A stretch of DNA of 64,000 nt from the NCBI RefSeq assembly GCF_024753565.1, contig NZ_JANTPT010000001.1, positions 744,001 to 808,000 on the forward strand, in the 5' to 3' direction. This document shows positions 50,471 through 59,145 of this stretch, one piece after another. The stretch comes from Mechercharimyces sp. CAU 1602. GTDB lineage: Bacteria > Bacillota > Bacilli > Thermoactinomycetales > JANTPT01. Numbering within the stretch: position 1 is the first letter of the stretch; every line of letters begins with the position of its first letter. Made by a program: the position numbers and the translations under genes. The notes under the pieces are model-generated. The model was not told where the DNA came from. It searched no databases and worked only from the letters and a program-made list of their open reading frames with translations.

Positions 50471-51013
50471 ATGCCACTTAGAATGCATGAGTTGCGCGAA
50501 CTGATTAAACTAGTCGATGAATCACAGATTGAGGAATTTAAACTTGAAAATGAAGGTACTAAGATCAAGATTAAGAAGCCATCGTCACGATCAGAAATTC
50601 CTAAGTCCGTAGAGACAGCAACCCAGACGCAGGTACAAGAGGAACGTTCACTACCTCCAACTCAACAGGAGAATGCGGTACCTGTAATAGAGACTGAAAA
50701 GTCAACCACCGCCTCCTCTTCTCCTTCTGGGGAGGAAAAAGCACCGGCTAAGGTGGAAAGCGATGTTAATTTACATGAGATCACCTCTCCGATGGTGGGC
50801 ACATTTTATCGTGCCCCTGCACCAGATCAAGCCCCTTATACCGAACAAGGGAGCAAGGTAGAGGAAACGTCAGTGGTCTGTATTATTGAAGCGATGAAGC
50901 TGATGAATGAAATTGAGGCTGAAGTACGGGGTGAAGTGGTTAACATCCTAGTTGAAAATGGACAACTTGTCGAATACGGACAACCACTATTTCAAGTAAA
51001 AACCACCTCGTAG
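50471..51013 (+). CDS. accB: biotin carboxyl carrier protein of acetyl-CoA carboxylase
   Basis: A 180-residue AccB. An N-terminal dimerisation segment ([22 protein letters not shown]) is followed by a Pro/Ala/Ser/Thr-rich linker and the biotinyl domain. Biotin is attached to Lys143 in [18 protein letters not shown] 50471 has AAGGAG eight bases before it, better than the GTG nine bases upstream. It forms one operon with accC and provides malonyl-CoA for fatty-acid synthesis. The 146-bp gap after the previous terminator holds no other feature. Confidence 0.95.
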   Translation: MPLRMHELRELIKLVDESQIEEFKLENEGTKIKIKKPSSRSEIPKSVETATQTQVQEERSLPPTQQENAVPVIETEKSTTASSSPSGEEKAPAKVESDVNLHEITSPMVGTFYRAPAPDQAPYTEQGSKVEETSVVCIIEAMKLMNEIEAEVRGEVVNILVENGQLVEYGQPLFQVKTTS

Positions 51014-51030
51014 GTGGGGGGGATATGAGG

Positions 51031-52389
51031 ATGTTTCAAAAAATATTGATCGCCAATCGTGGTGAGATCGCTATTCGTGTCATTCGGGCTTGTCAGGAGT
51101 TAGGGATACAAACAGTGGCCGTTTACTCCCAGGCAGACGAAGATGCTCTTCATGTTCGTCTAGCCGATGAGGCGTACTGTATTGGTCCAGCACCTTCTAG
51201 AGAAAGTTACTTAAATATGACCAATTTGATGAGCATCGCTACGCTAACTGGGGTCGATGCTATTCACCCCGGATATGGATTTTTATCTGAAAACGCCGAT
51301 TTTGCTGAGCTGTGCGCGGCATGTAATATCACTTTTATTGGTCCCGATCCGAAGGCAATGACCCAAATGGGGGATAAAACAACCGCACGCAAAACGATGG
51401 AATCCGCCGGCGTACCAGTCGTTCCTGGGACGGAGGGCATTATTTCGTCTACGGAGGAAGCGGCCCAACGTGCACGTACAATCGGATTTCCTGTTATCGT
51501 TAAGGCAACTGCTGGAGGTGGCGGGAAAGGGATGCGTGTTGTTCACAGTGAAGCGGAATTGATCCGTGCTGTACAGACAGCGCAACAAGAGGCGGAAGCC
51601 AACTTCGGCAATCCAGGGGTATATTTAGAAAAGTACTTAGTAGAACCACGGCATGTGGAAGTTCAGGTGATGGCTGATAAGCACGGTAACGTGATTCATC
51701 TAGGTGAAAGGGATTGTTCAATCCAACGGCGCTATCAAAAGTTAATTGAAGAAGCGCCCTCACCAGCCCTCCAACCTGAATTGCGGGAAAAGATGGGGCA
51801 AGCAGCAGTAGCTGCTGCCAAAGCAGTACAATACACAGGTGCGGGTACGATCGAATTCTTATTGGATCGTGATCATCATTTCTATTTTATGGAAATGAAT
51901 ACACGCATTCAAGTTGAGCATCCCGTGACGGAAATGGTTACAGGGGTGGATCTCGTACGAGAGCAAATTTGTGTTGCCGCAGGACTTCCGTTATCTGTAA
52001 AACAAGAAGAGATTAAACTGAATGGCTGGTCGATCGAGTGCCGTATCAATGCAGAAGATCCAGAACGTAAATTTATGCCTTCACCGGGGACGATTACCTT
52101 TTATCTTCCTCCAGGTGGTTTAGGCGTTCGTGTGGATAGTGCAGCATATCCTGGCTATCACATCCCGCCCTTTTACGACTCTATGATTGCTAAACTTATC
52201 GTTTGGGGGAAAGATCGTGATGAGGCGCTCGTCCGTATGAAGCGAGCTCTCGGGGAGTTTTCGATTGAGGGAGTAAAGACAACGATCCCATACCATTTAA
52301 AACTTTTGCGTCACCCTCGTTTTATTTCCGGTGATGTTCATATACAATTCTTAGAGAGCACCGTATTGTCAGAGGAGGAAGACGAATGA
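51031..52389 (+). CDS. accC: biotin carboxylase of acetyl-CoA carboxylase
   Basis: A 452-residue ATP-grasp enzyme that carboxylates biotin on Acc[21 protein letters not shown] begins the biotin-carboxylase N domain, [14 protein letters not shown] is the ATP-grasp glycine loop, [20 protein letters not shown] and [20 protein letters not shown] form the active site. ATG 51031 is eight bases after AGGTGGGGGG; ATG 51025 is also possible. It overlaps the next gene by ATGA. Confidence 0.95.
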   Translation: MFQKILIANRGEIAIRVIRACQELGIQTVAVYSQADEDALHVRLADEAYCIGPAPSRESYLNMTNLMSIATLTGVDAIHPGYGFLSENADFAELCAACNITFIGPDPKAMTQMGDKTTARKTMESAGVPVVPGTEGIISSTEEAAQRARTIGFPVIVKATAGGGGKGMRVVHSEAELIRAVQTAQQEAEANFGNPGVYLEKYLVEPRHVEVQVMADKHGNVIHLGERDCSIQRRYQKLIEEAPSPALQPELREKMGQAAVAAAKAVQYTGAGTIEFLLDRDHHFYFMEMNTRIQVEHPVTEMVTGVDLVREQICVAAGLPLSVKQEEIKLNGWSIECRINAEDPERKFMPSPGTITFYLPPGGLGVRVDSAAYPGYHIPPFYDSMIAKLIVWGKDRDEALVRMKRALGEFSIEGVKTTIPYHLKLLRHPRFISGDVHIQFLESTVLSEEEDE

Positions 52390-52790
52390 CGGAAATGAAG
52401 GACTATCATAAAAGCACAAAATTAGGGAAGATCGAAATTGCACCCGAAGTGATTCAGACCATTGCAGCATTGGCGGCGATCGAAGTAAAAGGTGTCCTTG
52501 GATTAAGCGGTGGAGGAGTCGTCAAGGATATTACACAATGGTTGGGTCGTAAAAATGCTAAACAAGGTGTGCGCGTTCATATAGATGAGGGCCTTTCTTT
52601 AGAAGTTTCCCTAGTTATTGAATATGGCCACTTTATTCCTGATATTGGAAAATCGGTGCAAGAAAAAATTAAAAATGCGATTGAAATGATGACAGGTCTC
52701 CACGTGGAGACGGTACGAGTGAAGATTAACCATGTGCAATTTCCTAAACCGGAGAAAGAAGAAAGTAGCGAAACCAAAAAACCGAAATAA
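52386..52790 (+). CDS. yqhY: Asp23/Gls24 envelope stress protein (YqhY)
   Basis: A 134-residue Asp23-family protein ([30 protein letters not shown] ... [43 protein letters not shown] pattern). Its place after accBC is conserved in Bacillus, where yqhY affects acetyl-CoA carboxylase activity. The next gene is a membrane anchor of the AmaP type, which is known to bind Asp23 proteins to the membrane. It starts within the accC stop (ATGA). Confidence 0.92.
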   Translation: MTEMKDYHKSTKLGKIEIAPEVIQTIAALAAIEVKGVLGLSGGGVVKDITQWLGRKNAKQGVRVHIDEGLSLEVSLVIEYGHFIPDIGKSVQEKIKNAIEMMTGLHVETVRVKINHVQFPKPEKEESSETKKPK

Positions 52791-52827
52791 GATATAGGAT
52801 CACCTATCATTCAGAAAGGGATGCGCC

Positions 52828-53370
52828 ATGCGGATCGTTGATCGACTGCTCACCCTGTTACTTGGTCTGTTGATAGTAGGTGTATCTTTATTCGGAATCT
52901 GGATCAGCATGTTTGCTTCATTTGCCCATATAGATTTAGAGCTCTATGGAGATACGGGAAAGTGGTTGGTGCTGATTATCAGTGGAATGCTACTAGCTTT
53001 AAGCGTTCGTCTTTGTTTTGTTACTCTGCGTCGTCAGAAGCGACTCACAGGTGTGGAGATGTCCCTTTCCTCAGGGCATCTTCATATCTCATCTGCGACA
53101 TTGGAAAGCCTGGCACTAAGTGCGGTAGAGCAGGTTGGAGGAGCTCGCGATTTGACAGCTAAAGTGTATGTTGAGGAGCACCAACCTACAATTGGTATTC
53201 TGTTGCGACTATCGGTTGATGGAAAGTCGTCTATTCCACATCTGGCAGAACAAATGCAACACCAAGTAAAAAGTCACGTGGAAGGGACCGCGGGTGTTGT
53301 GGTCGAGAGCATTGCAGTCTATGTCGAGAACACTGTTGAGAAAACCAAAAGCCGCATGCGAATAGGGTAA
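52828..53370 (+). CDS. amaP: alkaline shock response membrane anchor protein AmaP
   Basis: A 180-residue protein with two N-terminal membrane helices (LLTLLLGLLIVGVSLFGIWI; WLVLIISGMLLALSVRLCFV) and a soluble Asp23-like domain at 85-175 (ISSATLESLALSAVEQVGGARDLTAKV). The layout is that of AmaP, which tethers Asp23 to the membrane. It follows the Asp23 gene by 37 bases and precedes a DUF2273 protein, as in Staphylococcus and other Bacillales. Confidence 0.88.
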   Translation: MRIVDRLLTLLLGLLIVGVSLFGIWISMFASFAHIDLELYGDTGKWLVLIISGMLLALSVRLCFVTLRRQKRLTGVEMSLSSGHLHISSATLESLALSAVEQVGGARDLTAKVYVEEHQPTIGILLRLSVDGKSSIPHLAEQMQHQVKSHVEGTAGVVVESIAVYVENTVEKTKSRMRIG

Positions 53371-53383
53371 GGCGGTGGAAGAT

Positions 53384-53611
53384 ATGGGTAAGTGGTGGCA
53401 AGAGCTCTGGCAGGCATACCGCGGTCGCCTCATAGGTACAACCATGGGTTTGATCTGTGGATTTATCTACTTAGCTGTGGGTATATGGAAGACGCTTCTG
53501 TTTCTCTTGTTTGTCGGGATTGGGTATAGTTTGGGTAGACGCAAAGATCGTCATGAAGAATTAAGCGATGTTATTCATCGTATTATGCCGACAAAATGGG
53601 TGCGTAAGTGA
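53384..53611 (+). CDS. DUF2273 small membrane protein
   Basis: A 75-residue protein with two hydrophobic helices (RLIGTTMGLICGFIYLAVGIW; LLFLLFVGIGYSLGRRKD), the typical DUF2273 protein found with AmaP and Asp23. ATG 53384 follows GGTGG; the GTG three codons upstream is an alternative. It probably assists membrane attachment of the Asp23 complex, which is inferred only from the conserved neighbourhood. Confidence 0.85.
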   Translation: MGKWWQELWQAYRGRLIGTTMGLICGFIYLAVGIWKTLLFLLFVGIGYSLGRRKDRHEELSDVIHRIMPTKWVRK

Positions 53612-53640
53612 TATGATTGTTCGACGGGGGTGTATCGCTA

Positions 53641-53695
53641 GGACGAGTGATTTTACCCAAGGCGTAGCGATAGTAGCCCTCGTCCTGTTTTTTAT
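53641..53695 (+). terminator. terminator before nusB
   Basis: AGGACGAG/CTCGTCCT ends (53641-53648 with 53680-53687) with a long loop and a following T6 run. Confidence 0.65.
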
Positions 53696-53728
53696 TACAA
53701 TCGGGTAAGGAAGTCCGGGAGGTTTATA

Positions 53729-54160
53729 ATGAGTAAGAAGTCAAAACGAAGAGTGATGAGGGAGAAGGTAGTGCAAACGTTGTATCAACTATCATTTTCT
53801 CCGGAAAAAGAGGAAGCGGAAGAGGTGATCGCTGCGCAGATGAATCGCTTAAAAGAAGAGGATGAAGAGCATCGTTCCTTTTTTTTACGCTTGGTGCGGG
53901 GAGTAAAAGCGGAAGAGGTTCAGCTAGATGAAACGTTGGCTCGTTACTTGAAGAAGGGGTGGTCTCCAAACCGTCTAGCAAAAGTGGATCATCGGATTTT
54001 GCAATTAGCCATATATGAAATACAGTTTGAAGAGGAAATTCCACCCAAAGTAACAGTGGATGAAGCAGTGGAGTTGGCAAAAACATTTAGTACGGAAGAG
54101 TCGAGCCGCTTTATCAATGGTGTTTTAGGCAACCTTGTGCGCGAAGCGGTGCAGGAGTAG
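53729..54160 (+). CDS. nusB: transcription antitermination factor NusB
   Basis: A 143-residue all-helical protein that binds boxA RNA with S10 and prevents early termination of rRNA transcripts. RVMREKVVQTLYQLSF at the N-terminus and DHRILQLAIYEIQFEEEIPPKVTVDEAVELAKTFS with SSRFINGVLGNLV at the end are diagnostic. ATG follows GGGAGGTTTATA. The gap 54161-54377 to folD holds a hairpin at 54262 and nothing else supported. Confidence 0.93.
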   Translation: MSKKSKRRVMREKVVQTLYQLSFSPEKEEAEEVIAAQMNRLKEEDEEHRSFFLRLVRGVKAEEVQLDETLARYLKKGWSPNRLAKVDHRILQLAIYEIQFEEEIPPKVTVDEAVELAKTFSTEESSRFINGVLGNLVREAVQE

Positions 54161-54261
54161 TTTTGTGCGTATCCACGATTGATAGCACCCTTTATACGGG
54201 TACATACGGGAGATGATGTTTGTGCGATGGACATGTCTCAGGGTTAGGTACAGCTTTCTAT

Positions 54262-54308
54262 AAAAAGGCGAACGATTATCTTGCAAAGATAAAAAACGTT
54301 CGCTTTTT
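54262..54308 (+). terminator. terminator between nusB and folD
   Basis: A stem of about 11 bp with a bulge (AAAAAGGCGAACG with CGTTCGCTTTTT) and an inner TTATC/GATAA pair, followed by T residues. Confidence 0.65.
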
Positions 54309-54377
54309 ATCTTTACATCTGAGTGCTGAAAAGTTACACTTAATAGCAGTTAGATGAAGAGAGGAGCCTCTTATCAT

Positions 54378-55238
54378 ATGCCACAGACAGGGAATATCAT
54401 CGATGGAAAAGGAATGGCGGCACAAATTCGAAGCGAACTGAAGGCTACTGTACAAACTCTTTCCCACCAGGGAACTATGCCCGGCCTAGCCGTGGTGTTA
54501 GTAGGAGAGGATCCAGCCTCCCAATTATACGTACGAGGAAAAATCCGTGCTTGTGAGGAGGTAGGTATCTACTCTGAGCAGATTTATCTCACAAGTGATG
54601 TTTTAGAAGAAGAGGTGCTAGCGGTCATAGATCGTCTTAATGATGATCAGAAGATTCATGGGATATTGGTACAATTGCCTCTGCCTGTCCAAATAGATCC
54701 AGATCGTATTATTGAACGGATTGATCCCGCTAAAGATGTAGACGGCTTCCATCCACAAAATATGGGACGGCTCGTGATTGGGCAACATGGTTTCCTACCT
54801 TGTACGCCTCATGGCATTATGGAAATGTTGAAACGAAGTGATATCTCCATTACTGGAAAACATGTGGTCGTTGTGGGAAGAAGTAATATCGTTGGAAAAC
54901 CGATTTCCTTCTTGTTGCAACGAGAACATGCAACTGTGACGATGTGTCATTCGCGCACGCGGGAATTAGCGCACTATACAAAGCAGGCAGATATACTTAT
55001 AGCCGCAGCTGGAAAGGCACATCTATTGGGTAGAGATCACATTTCGCCGAATACCGTTGTGATAGATGTCGGTATGAACCGTTTACAGGGAAGAAAAGTG
55101 GTTGGGGATGTTGATTTTGAAGCCGTTCGAGAGCTTGCTTCTCACATTACTCCTGTACCAGGAGGAGTGGGCCCCATGACGATCGCCATGTTGTTATATA
55201 ATACTGTAGAAGCGGCAAAACAGAGATGTAAAGAGTAA
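54378..55238 (+). CDS. folD: methylenetetrahydrofolate dehydrogenase/cyclohydrolase
   Basis: A 286-residue bifunctional enzyme interconverting 5,10-methylene-THF and 10-formyl-THF with NADP. Signatures: VLVGEDPASQLYVRGKIRACEEVGI with the catalytic Lys, LVQLPLPVQID, KDVDGFHPQNMGRL, and GRSNIVGKPISFLLQ for the dinucleotide. ATG 54378 is chosen; GAGAGGAG is about eleven bases upstream and an earlier ATG has no ribosome site. It begins the folD-xseA-xseB-ispA cluster. Confidence 0.94.
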   Translation: MPQTGNIIDGKGMAAQIRSELKATVQTLSHQGTMPGLAVVLVGEDPASQLYVRGKIRACEEVGIYSEQIYLTSDVLEEEVLAVIDRLNDDQKIHGILVQLPLPVQIDPDRIIERIDPAKDVDGFHPQNMGRLVIGQHGFLPCTPHGIMEMLKRSDISITGKHVVVVGRSNIVGKPISFLLQREHATVTMCHSRTRELAHYTKQADILIAAAGKAHLLGRDHISPNTVVIDVGMNRLQGRKVVGDVDFEAVRELASHITPVPGGVGPMTIAMLLYNTVEAAKQRCKE

Positions 55239-55258
55239 AACATACGTATGTTAGTTTG

Positions 55259-56653
55259 ATGAGTGACGATGAGAGGAGGGAACCAAAGATCGATATGCTA
55301 ACGGAGGAACGTCAAACTTTTTCGGTTTCTGAGCTGATGCAATATATGCGTGATCATTTGGAGAAAGATGGCGTGCTCAGTCGGATATGGGTACAAGCTG
55401 AAATCTCTAATTTTCGGCACCATGAGCGCGGCCACATGTATTTTACACTTAAAGATCACACGACACAAATAAAGGCAGTCATGTTTCATGGCAATAATCG
55501 CCGTCTTCGTTTTCGTCCGAAAGATGGTGATCAGGTACTGGTGCGTGGGTATATATCGGTGTATGAACGAGGAGGTACGGTTCAGCTATATGTACAATAT
55601 ATGCAACCAGATGGAATTGGAGATTTATATTTAGCATTTCAACGTTTAAAAGAACAATTGCAAGCTGAAGGATTATTTGCTGATGAGCTAAAAAAACCCC
55701 TCCCCCATTTGCCGCGGCGGGTAGGGGTGGTTACAGCCGCAGGGGGGGCAGCTATCCGTGATATCGTGTCAACTATGCAGCGGCGTGCGCCCATGGTGCC
55801 TCTGTTGATCCGCTCGGTTCCTGTACAGGGTGAAGGGGCAGCTGAAGAGATTGCGACCGCGATCGATGAGTTGGGAACTCGTTCGGATCTGGATGTGTTA
55901 ATCGTTGGTCGGGGGGGCGGATCTTTAGAAGAGTTATGGGCGTTTAATCGGGAGGAAGTGGCGCGTAGTATCGTCCGCTCTCCCCTGCCTATCGTTTCTG
56001 CTGTTGGGCATGAGTCAGATGTTACGATTGCTGACTTTGTAGCCGATGTGCGAGCGGCTACTCCCACGGCGGCAGCAGAACTGGTTGTTCCTTCGTTAAC
56101 TGAAGTGCAAGAACAGCTGATCAGTCAGCAAAAACGCCTCTGGTATGCATTACAGCAGAGGATAAAGCAAGAAGGGAAACGGCAGGAATGGCTATCTAAT
56201 CGCCTTTGGCAAACCAGTCCCACTGTGCGTTTAAAGCAGTGGGAGCAGAGGTTAGATATAGCGATGAGTTCATTGCACCGATCTATGGGTACGTATCTAG
56301 AACAAAAACAACGGGTGATGGATAGGCTTCACCTTCGTTTATATGCCCAACGAGCAGGAATAGATGGCACTGCGGCACGTGATGAACTTTCTCGTCTTCA
56401 ACAGCGCCTTTCGCAAGCGATGATAGAAAATGTGAAAGTGCGTAGGGTAAACAGAAATCACCTTTTAAAGCGTTTAGATGATTTAAGCCCTCTTAAGGTG
56501 ATGCAAAGAGGATATGCTCTTATAAGTGATGAAGAAGGAACTCCGCTACGTTCGGTAAATCAGGTGAAGCTGCAGGAGAAAGTGATTGTTCGGATGATAG
56601 ATGGGACCATTATGGCATCGGTGATAGCGAAAGGGGAAGATAGCAGTGAGTAA
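55259..56653 (+). CDS. xseA: exodeoxyribonuclease VII large subunit
   Basis: A 464-residue XseA. An OB-fold (SRIWVQAEISNFRHHERGHMYFTLKD) is followed by the catalytic domain (RRVGVVTAAGGAAIRDIVSTMQRRAP; DVLIVGRGGGSLEELWAFN; VSAVGHESDVTIADFVADVRAATPTAAAE) and a long coiled coil (290-400). It degrades single-stranded DNA with XseB. The start is not certain: ATG 55259 is near the folD stop but has no ribosome site, while ATG 55295 has AGGAGGG fourteen bases upstream. It overlaps xseB by 8 bases. Confidence 0.93.
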   Translation: MSDDERREPKIDMLTEERQTFSVSELMQYMRDHLEKDGVLSRIWVQAEISNFRHHERGHMYFTLKDHTTQIKAVMFHGNNRRLRFRPKDGDQVLVRGYISVYERGGTVQLYVQYMQPDGIGDLYLAFQRLKEQLQAEGLFADELKKPLPHLPRRVGVVTAAGGAAIRDIVSTMQRRAPMVPLLIRSVPVQGEGAAEEIATAIDELGTRSDLDVLIVGRGGGSLEELWAFNREEVARSIVRSPLPIVSAVGHESDVTIADFVADVRAATPTAAAELVVPSLTEVQEQLISQQKRLWYALQQRIKQEGKRQEWLSNRLWQTSPTVRLKQWEQRLDIAMSSLHRSMGTYLEQKQRVMDRLHLRLYAQRAGIDGTAARDELSRLQQRLSQAMIENVKVRRVNRNHLLKRLDDLSPLKVMQRGYALISDEEGTPLRSVNQVKLQEKVIVRMIDGTIMASVIAKGEDSSE

Positions 56654-56891
56654 ACCAACGACTGATTTTGAAAGTTTGATGACGCGTCTGGAGCAAGTGG
56701 TGGAAGAGATGGAACGCGGAGAAATCTCATTAGAAGAGGCAGTCGAGCTGTTCGAAGAAGGGACAAGATTAGCAAAGAAGTGTGAAGAGAAATTGGTGCG
56801 AGTAGAGGAGAAAGTGGCAATTTTGATGAAGAAAGATCATGAATGGACCGAAACGCCATTCCAATTGGAGGGGGACGCAGAGTCATTGTGA
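56646..56891 (+). CDS. xseB: exodeoxyribonuclease VII small subunit
   Basis: An 81-residue helical protein with the XseB pattern FESLMTRLEQVVEEMERGEISLEEAVELFEEG and KKCEEKLVRVEEKVAIL. It forms a coiled-coil complex with XseA. GTG start, with GGGGAAG seven bases upstream, inside the xseA end. The stop overlaps the ispA start (GTGA). Confidence 0.93.
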   Translation: MSKPTTDFESLMTRLEQVVEEMERGEISLEEAVELFEEGTRLAKKCEEKLVRVEEKVAILMKKDHEWTETPFQLEGDAESL

Positions 56892-57784
56892 ACGATTTTA
56901 AATTATATTTAAAAGAAAAAGAAGAGGTTGTTCATCGCGCTTTAGAAGAGAGTGTGGCGCAGTGGTGTGATATTCCCGACTCTCTTAAAGAAGCGATGGC
57001 ATATTCGCTGTTAGGTGGAGGGAAACGCCTTCGTCCGATACTCGTGTTGCTAGCATGCGAAGCTCTAGGGGGAGAAGAGAAAGAGGCATTGCCATTTGCG
57101 TGTGTGGTCGAGATGATACATACCTACTCCCTCATTCACGACGATTTACCTGCGATGGATGACGATGATGTGCGTCGTGGACGCCCTACCAATCACAAGG
57201 TATATGGAGAGTGGATGGCGATTTTGGCAGGGGATGCACTGTTGACAAAGGCATTTGGCCAGTTTGCATCGGCTAGTAGAGCATCGTCACTCGCTCCTGA
57301 GGTGGCGTTAGAGTTAATTGAAAAGATGTCCGTATCTGTGGGAGCAGAAGGGATGGTTGCAGGTCAAGTAAGAGACATACAGAGTGAAAATAAAGAGATT
57401 ACGCTATCTGAATTGGAGACGATCCATCATCGTAAAACAGGTGATCTTATCTCCTTTTCTGTTTGTTTAGGAGCACAGTTAGCAGGAGCGAATAAATCCC
57501 AGCTGTACGCATTGAAAGAGTATGCTGTTCGCATCGGACTTGCATTTCAAATCCAAGACGATATACTTGATGTCATTGGAGATCAAGAGAAAATCGGCAA
57601 GCCGGTAGGTAGCGATGAAGCGAAACATAAGTCGACTGTTACTGGTTTGATGGGTCTGGAACAGGCACGCATCTGGATGGAACGATTAGCGCGGGAAGCG
57701 AAAACAGCACTACAAAATGAACCTTCTATTAAAGCGACGCCGCTGTTGCAATTGGTTGATTACCTGATGCAACGGGATCGTTAG
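56888..57784 (+). CDS. ispA: farnesyl/geranyl diphosphate synthase
   Basis: A 298-residue trans-isoprenyl diphosphate synthase making farnesyl-PP from IPP and DMAPP/GPP. Both aspartate-rich motifs are present: HDDLPAMDDDDVRRGR (first) and FQIQDDILDVIGD (second), along with GGGKRLRPILV. I start at GTG 56888, which overlaps the xseB stop, since the longer frame enters xseB. It is followed by the OLE RNA gene, the usual place for OLE within isoprenoid operons. Confidence 0.93.
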   Translation: MNDFKLYLKEKEEVVHRALEESVAQWCDIPDSLKEAMAYSLLGGGKRLRPILVLLACEALGGEEKEALPFACVVEMIHTYSLIHDDLPAMDDDDVRRGRPTNHKVYGEWMAILAGDALLTKAFGQFASASRASSLAPEVALELIEKMSVSVGAEGMVAGQVRDIQSENKEITLSELETIHHRKTGDLISFSVCLGAQLAGANKSQLYALKEYAVRIGLAFQIQDDILDVIGDQEKIGKPVGSDEAKHKSTVTGLMGLEQARIWMERLAREAKTALQNEPSIKATPLLQLVDYLMQRDR

Positions 57785-57821
57785 AAAAAGACGAATGGTT
57801 GAGGTCTCGTAAGGACTTTCA

Positions 57822-57850
57822 TTGTGATGCTATACGCCCTGTGATATAAT
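57822..57850 (+). promoter_or_regulatory. promoter of OLE RNA
   Basis: TTGTGA (57822-57827), a 17-bp spacer and an extended -10 TGATATAAT (TATAAT at 57845-57850). The predicted start, about seven bases downstream, coincides with the first base of the closing stem at 57857. Confidence 0.7.
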
Positions 57851-57856
57851 CGAACC

Positions 57857-58443
57857 AATATGGGGTGGCGCAGTATTCTAGTCGGTCCCTATCTTCTGAA
57901 GGCGGGCCTAAAAATCCGCTAAAGGGCACATCGATGAAGTTCTTGGTGTTGGCTTTCGACGCCCAGTCGGGGGTTGATGCTGGGAGTTAAGGAAAAAGGG
58001 CGATCCACAAGGGCATGTGGGCGTTTGACCCGTTTTCCGTGGAGGCCCAAGTGCGTTAATACTCGTCACCGTACGGGGTTAATGGCTTGGGGGAAGAACC
58101 TGCTAATCAGGGCAAGAATTGCTCTTGTTGCAGCGTAGCCTGCCTTGCGTGGTGCAATGGGGAAGGGTGGCAAGTTGGCACCCAGAAAGTTGTACTGCAA
58201 AAGAGGCTAGGAAGATGTGAGGGCTGCCCGAGGAAAACTCCTAGACTGTTTGCTTCTATGATGGGCAAGGCTACTGAGGGATTGAAGTGCGGACTAAGTG
58301 GTAATCCAGTCTGGTGTGTGGTGACTGCACCAAGAAGAGTTATAAAGGGAAACCGCCTGATTGGCAACGATCGGGATACTTTTTTGGGAAATCCTACTGG
58401 ACCTAAGCCGCAGGATTTACCTACGTAGTCGCCACCCCGTATT
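57857..58443 (+). ncRNA. ole: OLE RNA (ornate large extremophilic RNA)
   Basis: A 587-base region with no credible protein gene, between ispA and the OapA-like membrane protein and before dxs. This is exactly the locus where OLE RNA is found in extremophilic Firmicutes. The ends pair in a 14-bp stem with one G-U pair (57857-57870 with 58430-58443; cores GGGGTGGCG and CGCCACCCC). The length is close to the roughly 600 bases known for OLE. OLE forms a membrane-bound ribonucleoprotein with OapA and has been linked to growth under alcohol, cold and magnesium stress in Alkalihalobacillus (Bacillus) halodurans. The identification rests on position, length and terminal stem; I did not align the whole consensus. 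Confidence 0.85.
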
Positions 58444-58521
58444 CGGCGTGCGAATATTCTGTAAAAATATTGTAGCACATTCATCTTCCCACAATAGGGA
58501 GAGGGAGAATGAGATAAATCC

Positions 58522-59145
58522 ATGGGAGAAACGTTTCGACGGTCGATTGGTTGGGCTGTGGGGATTGCACTGGTCACTGCTTTGATTGCCATGGTGTTAT
58601 CTATATTATCGACAAACATCCTGCAAAGCTTACCGTGGAACGGTGGCCTGTTGGTTGTTTTTGTGATTGTGATTATTGGTGTCGCTTTTGATATGCTGGG
58701 CTTAGCTGCAGCGGCGGCTAGAGAAATTCCTTTTCATTCGATGGCGTCGCGGAAAATTGCGGGTGCTAGACATGCGATCGGGGTAATTCGCAAAGCAGAT
58801 AAGTTCGCTACGTTTTGTAATGACGTTGTAGGCGATATTAGTGGGATCATCAGTGGTGCTGCTGGTGCTGCAGTTGTAGTTGCGTTAGTAAATGATTATG
58901 ATGGATTAAGTAGTCGCTGGTTTTTAGAAGTAGGGATGGTATCAGTCTTATCCGCCTTTACAGTAGGTGGAAAGGCATTGGGTAAAGCTTATTCCATTCG
59001 ATATGCCAATGAAATTATCTTTCGAGTCGGCAAGTTTTTATATATACTAGAGAAGAAATTTCATATTCGCCTGTTTGATGTACAACCTAAAAAGAAGAAA
59101 AGAAAGCGAAAGCGAGGCGTTCTTCGTGAACCTCGAACAGATTGA
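58522..59145 (+). CDS. oapA: OLE-associated membrane protein OapA
   Basis: A 207-residue protein with four hydrophobic segments (about 11-34, 42-66, 104-123 and 136-150), a conserved-looking [15 protein letters not shown] stretch at 101-115 with two Asp residues, and a strongly basic end ([17 protein letters not shown]) that suits RNA contact. Length, topology and the place between OLE RNA and dxs match OapA, which anchors OLE RNA to the membrane. ATG 58522 is preceded by GAGAGGGAGAATGAG. The last 20 bases overlap dxs. Confidence 0.85.
   Translation: MGETFRRSIGWAVGIALVTALIAMVLSILSTNILQSLPWNGGLLVVFVIVIIGVAFDMLGLAAAAAREIPFHSMASRKIAGARHAIGVIRKADKFATFCNDVVGDISGIISGAAGAAVVVALVNDYDGLSSRWFLEVGMVSVLSAFTVGGKALGKAYSIRYANEIIFRVGKFLYILEKKFHIRLFDVQPKKKKRKRKRGVLREPRTD

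Noticed and set aside
58087-58428. A 113-codon plus-strand open frame and an antisense 170-codon frame inside the ispA-oapA gap
   Set aside because: Both lie within the closed OLE RNA stem, have Cys/Trp/Gly-rich product with no family pattern and no ribosome site.
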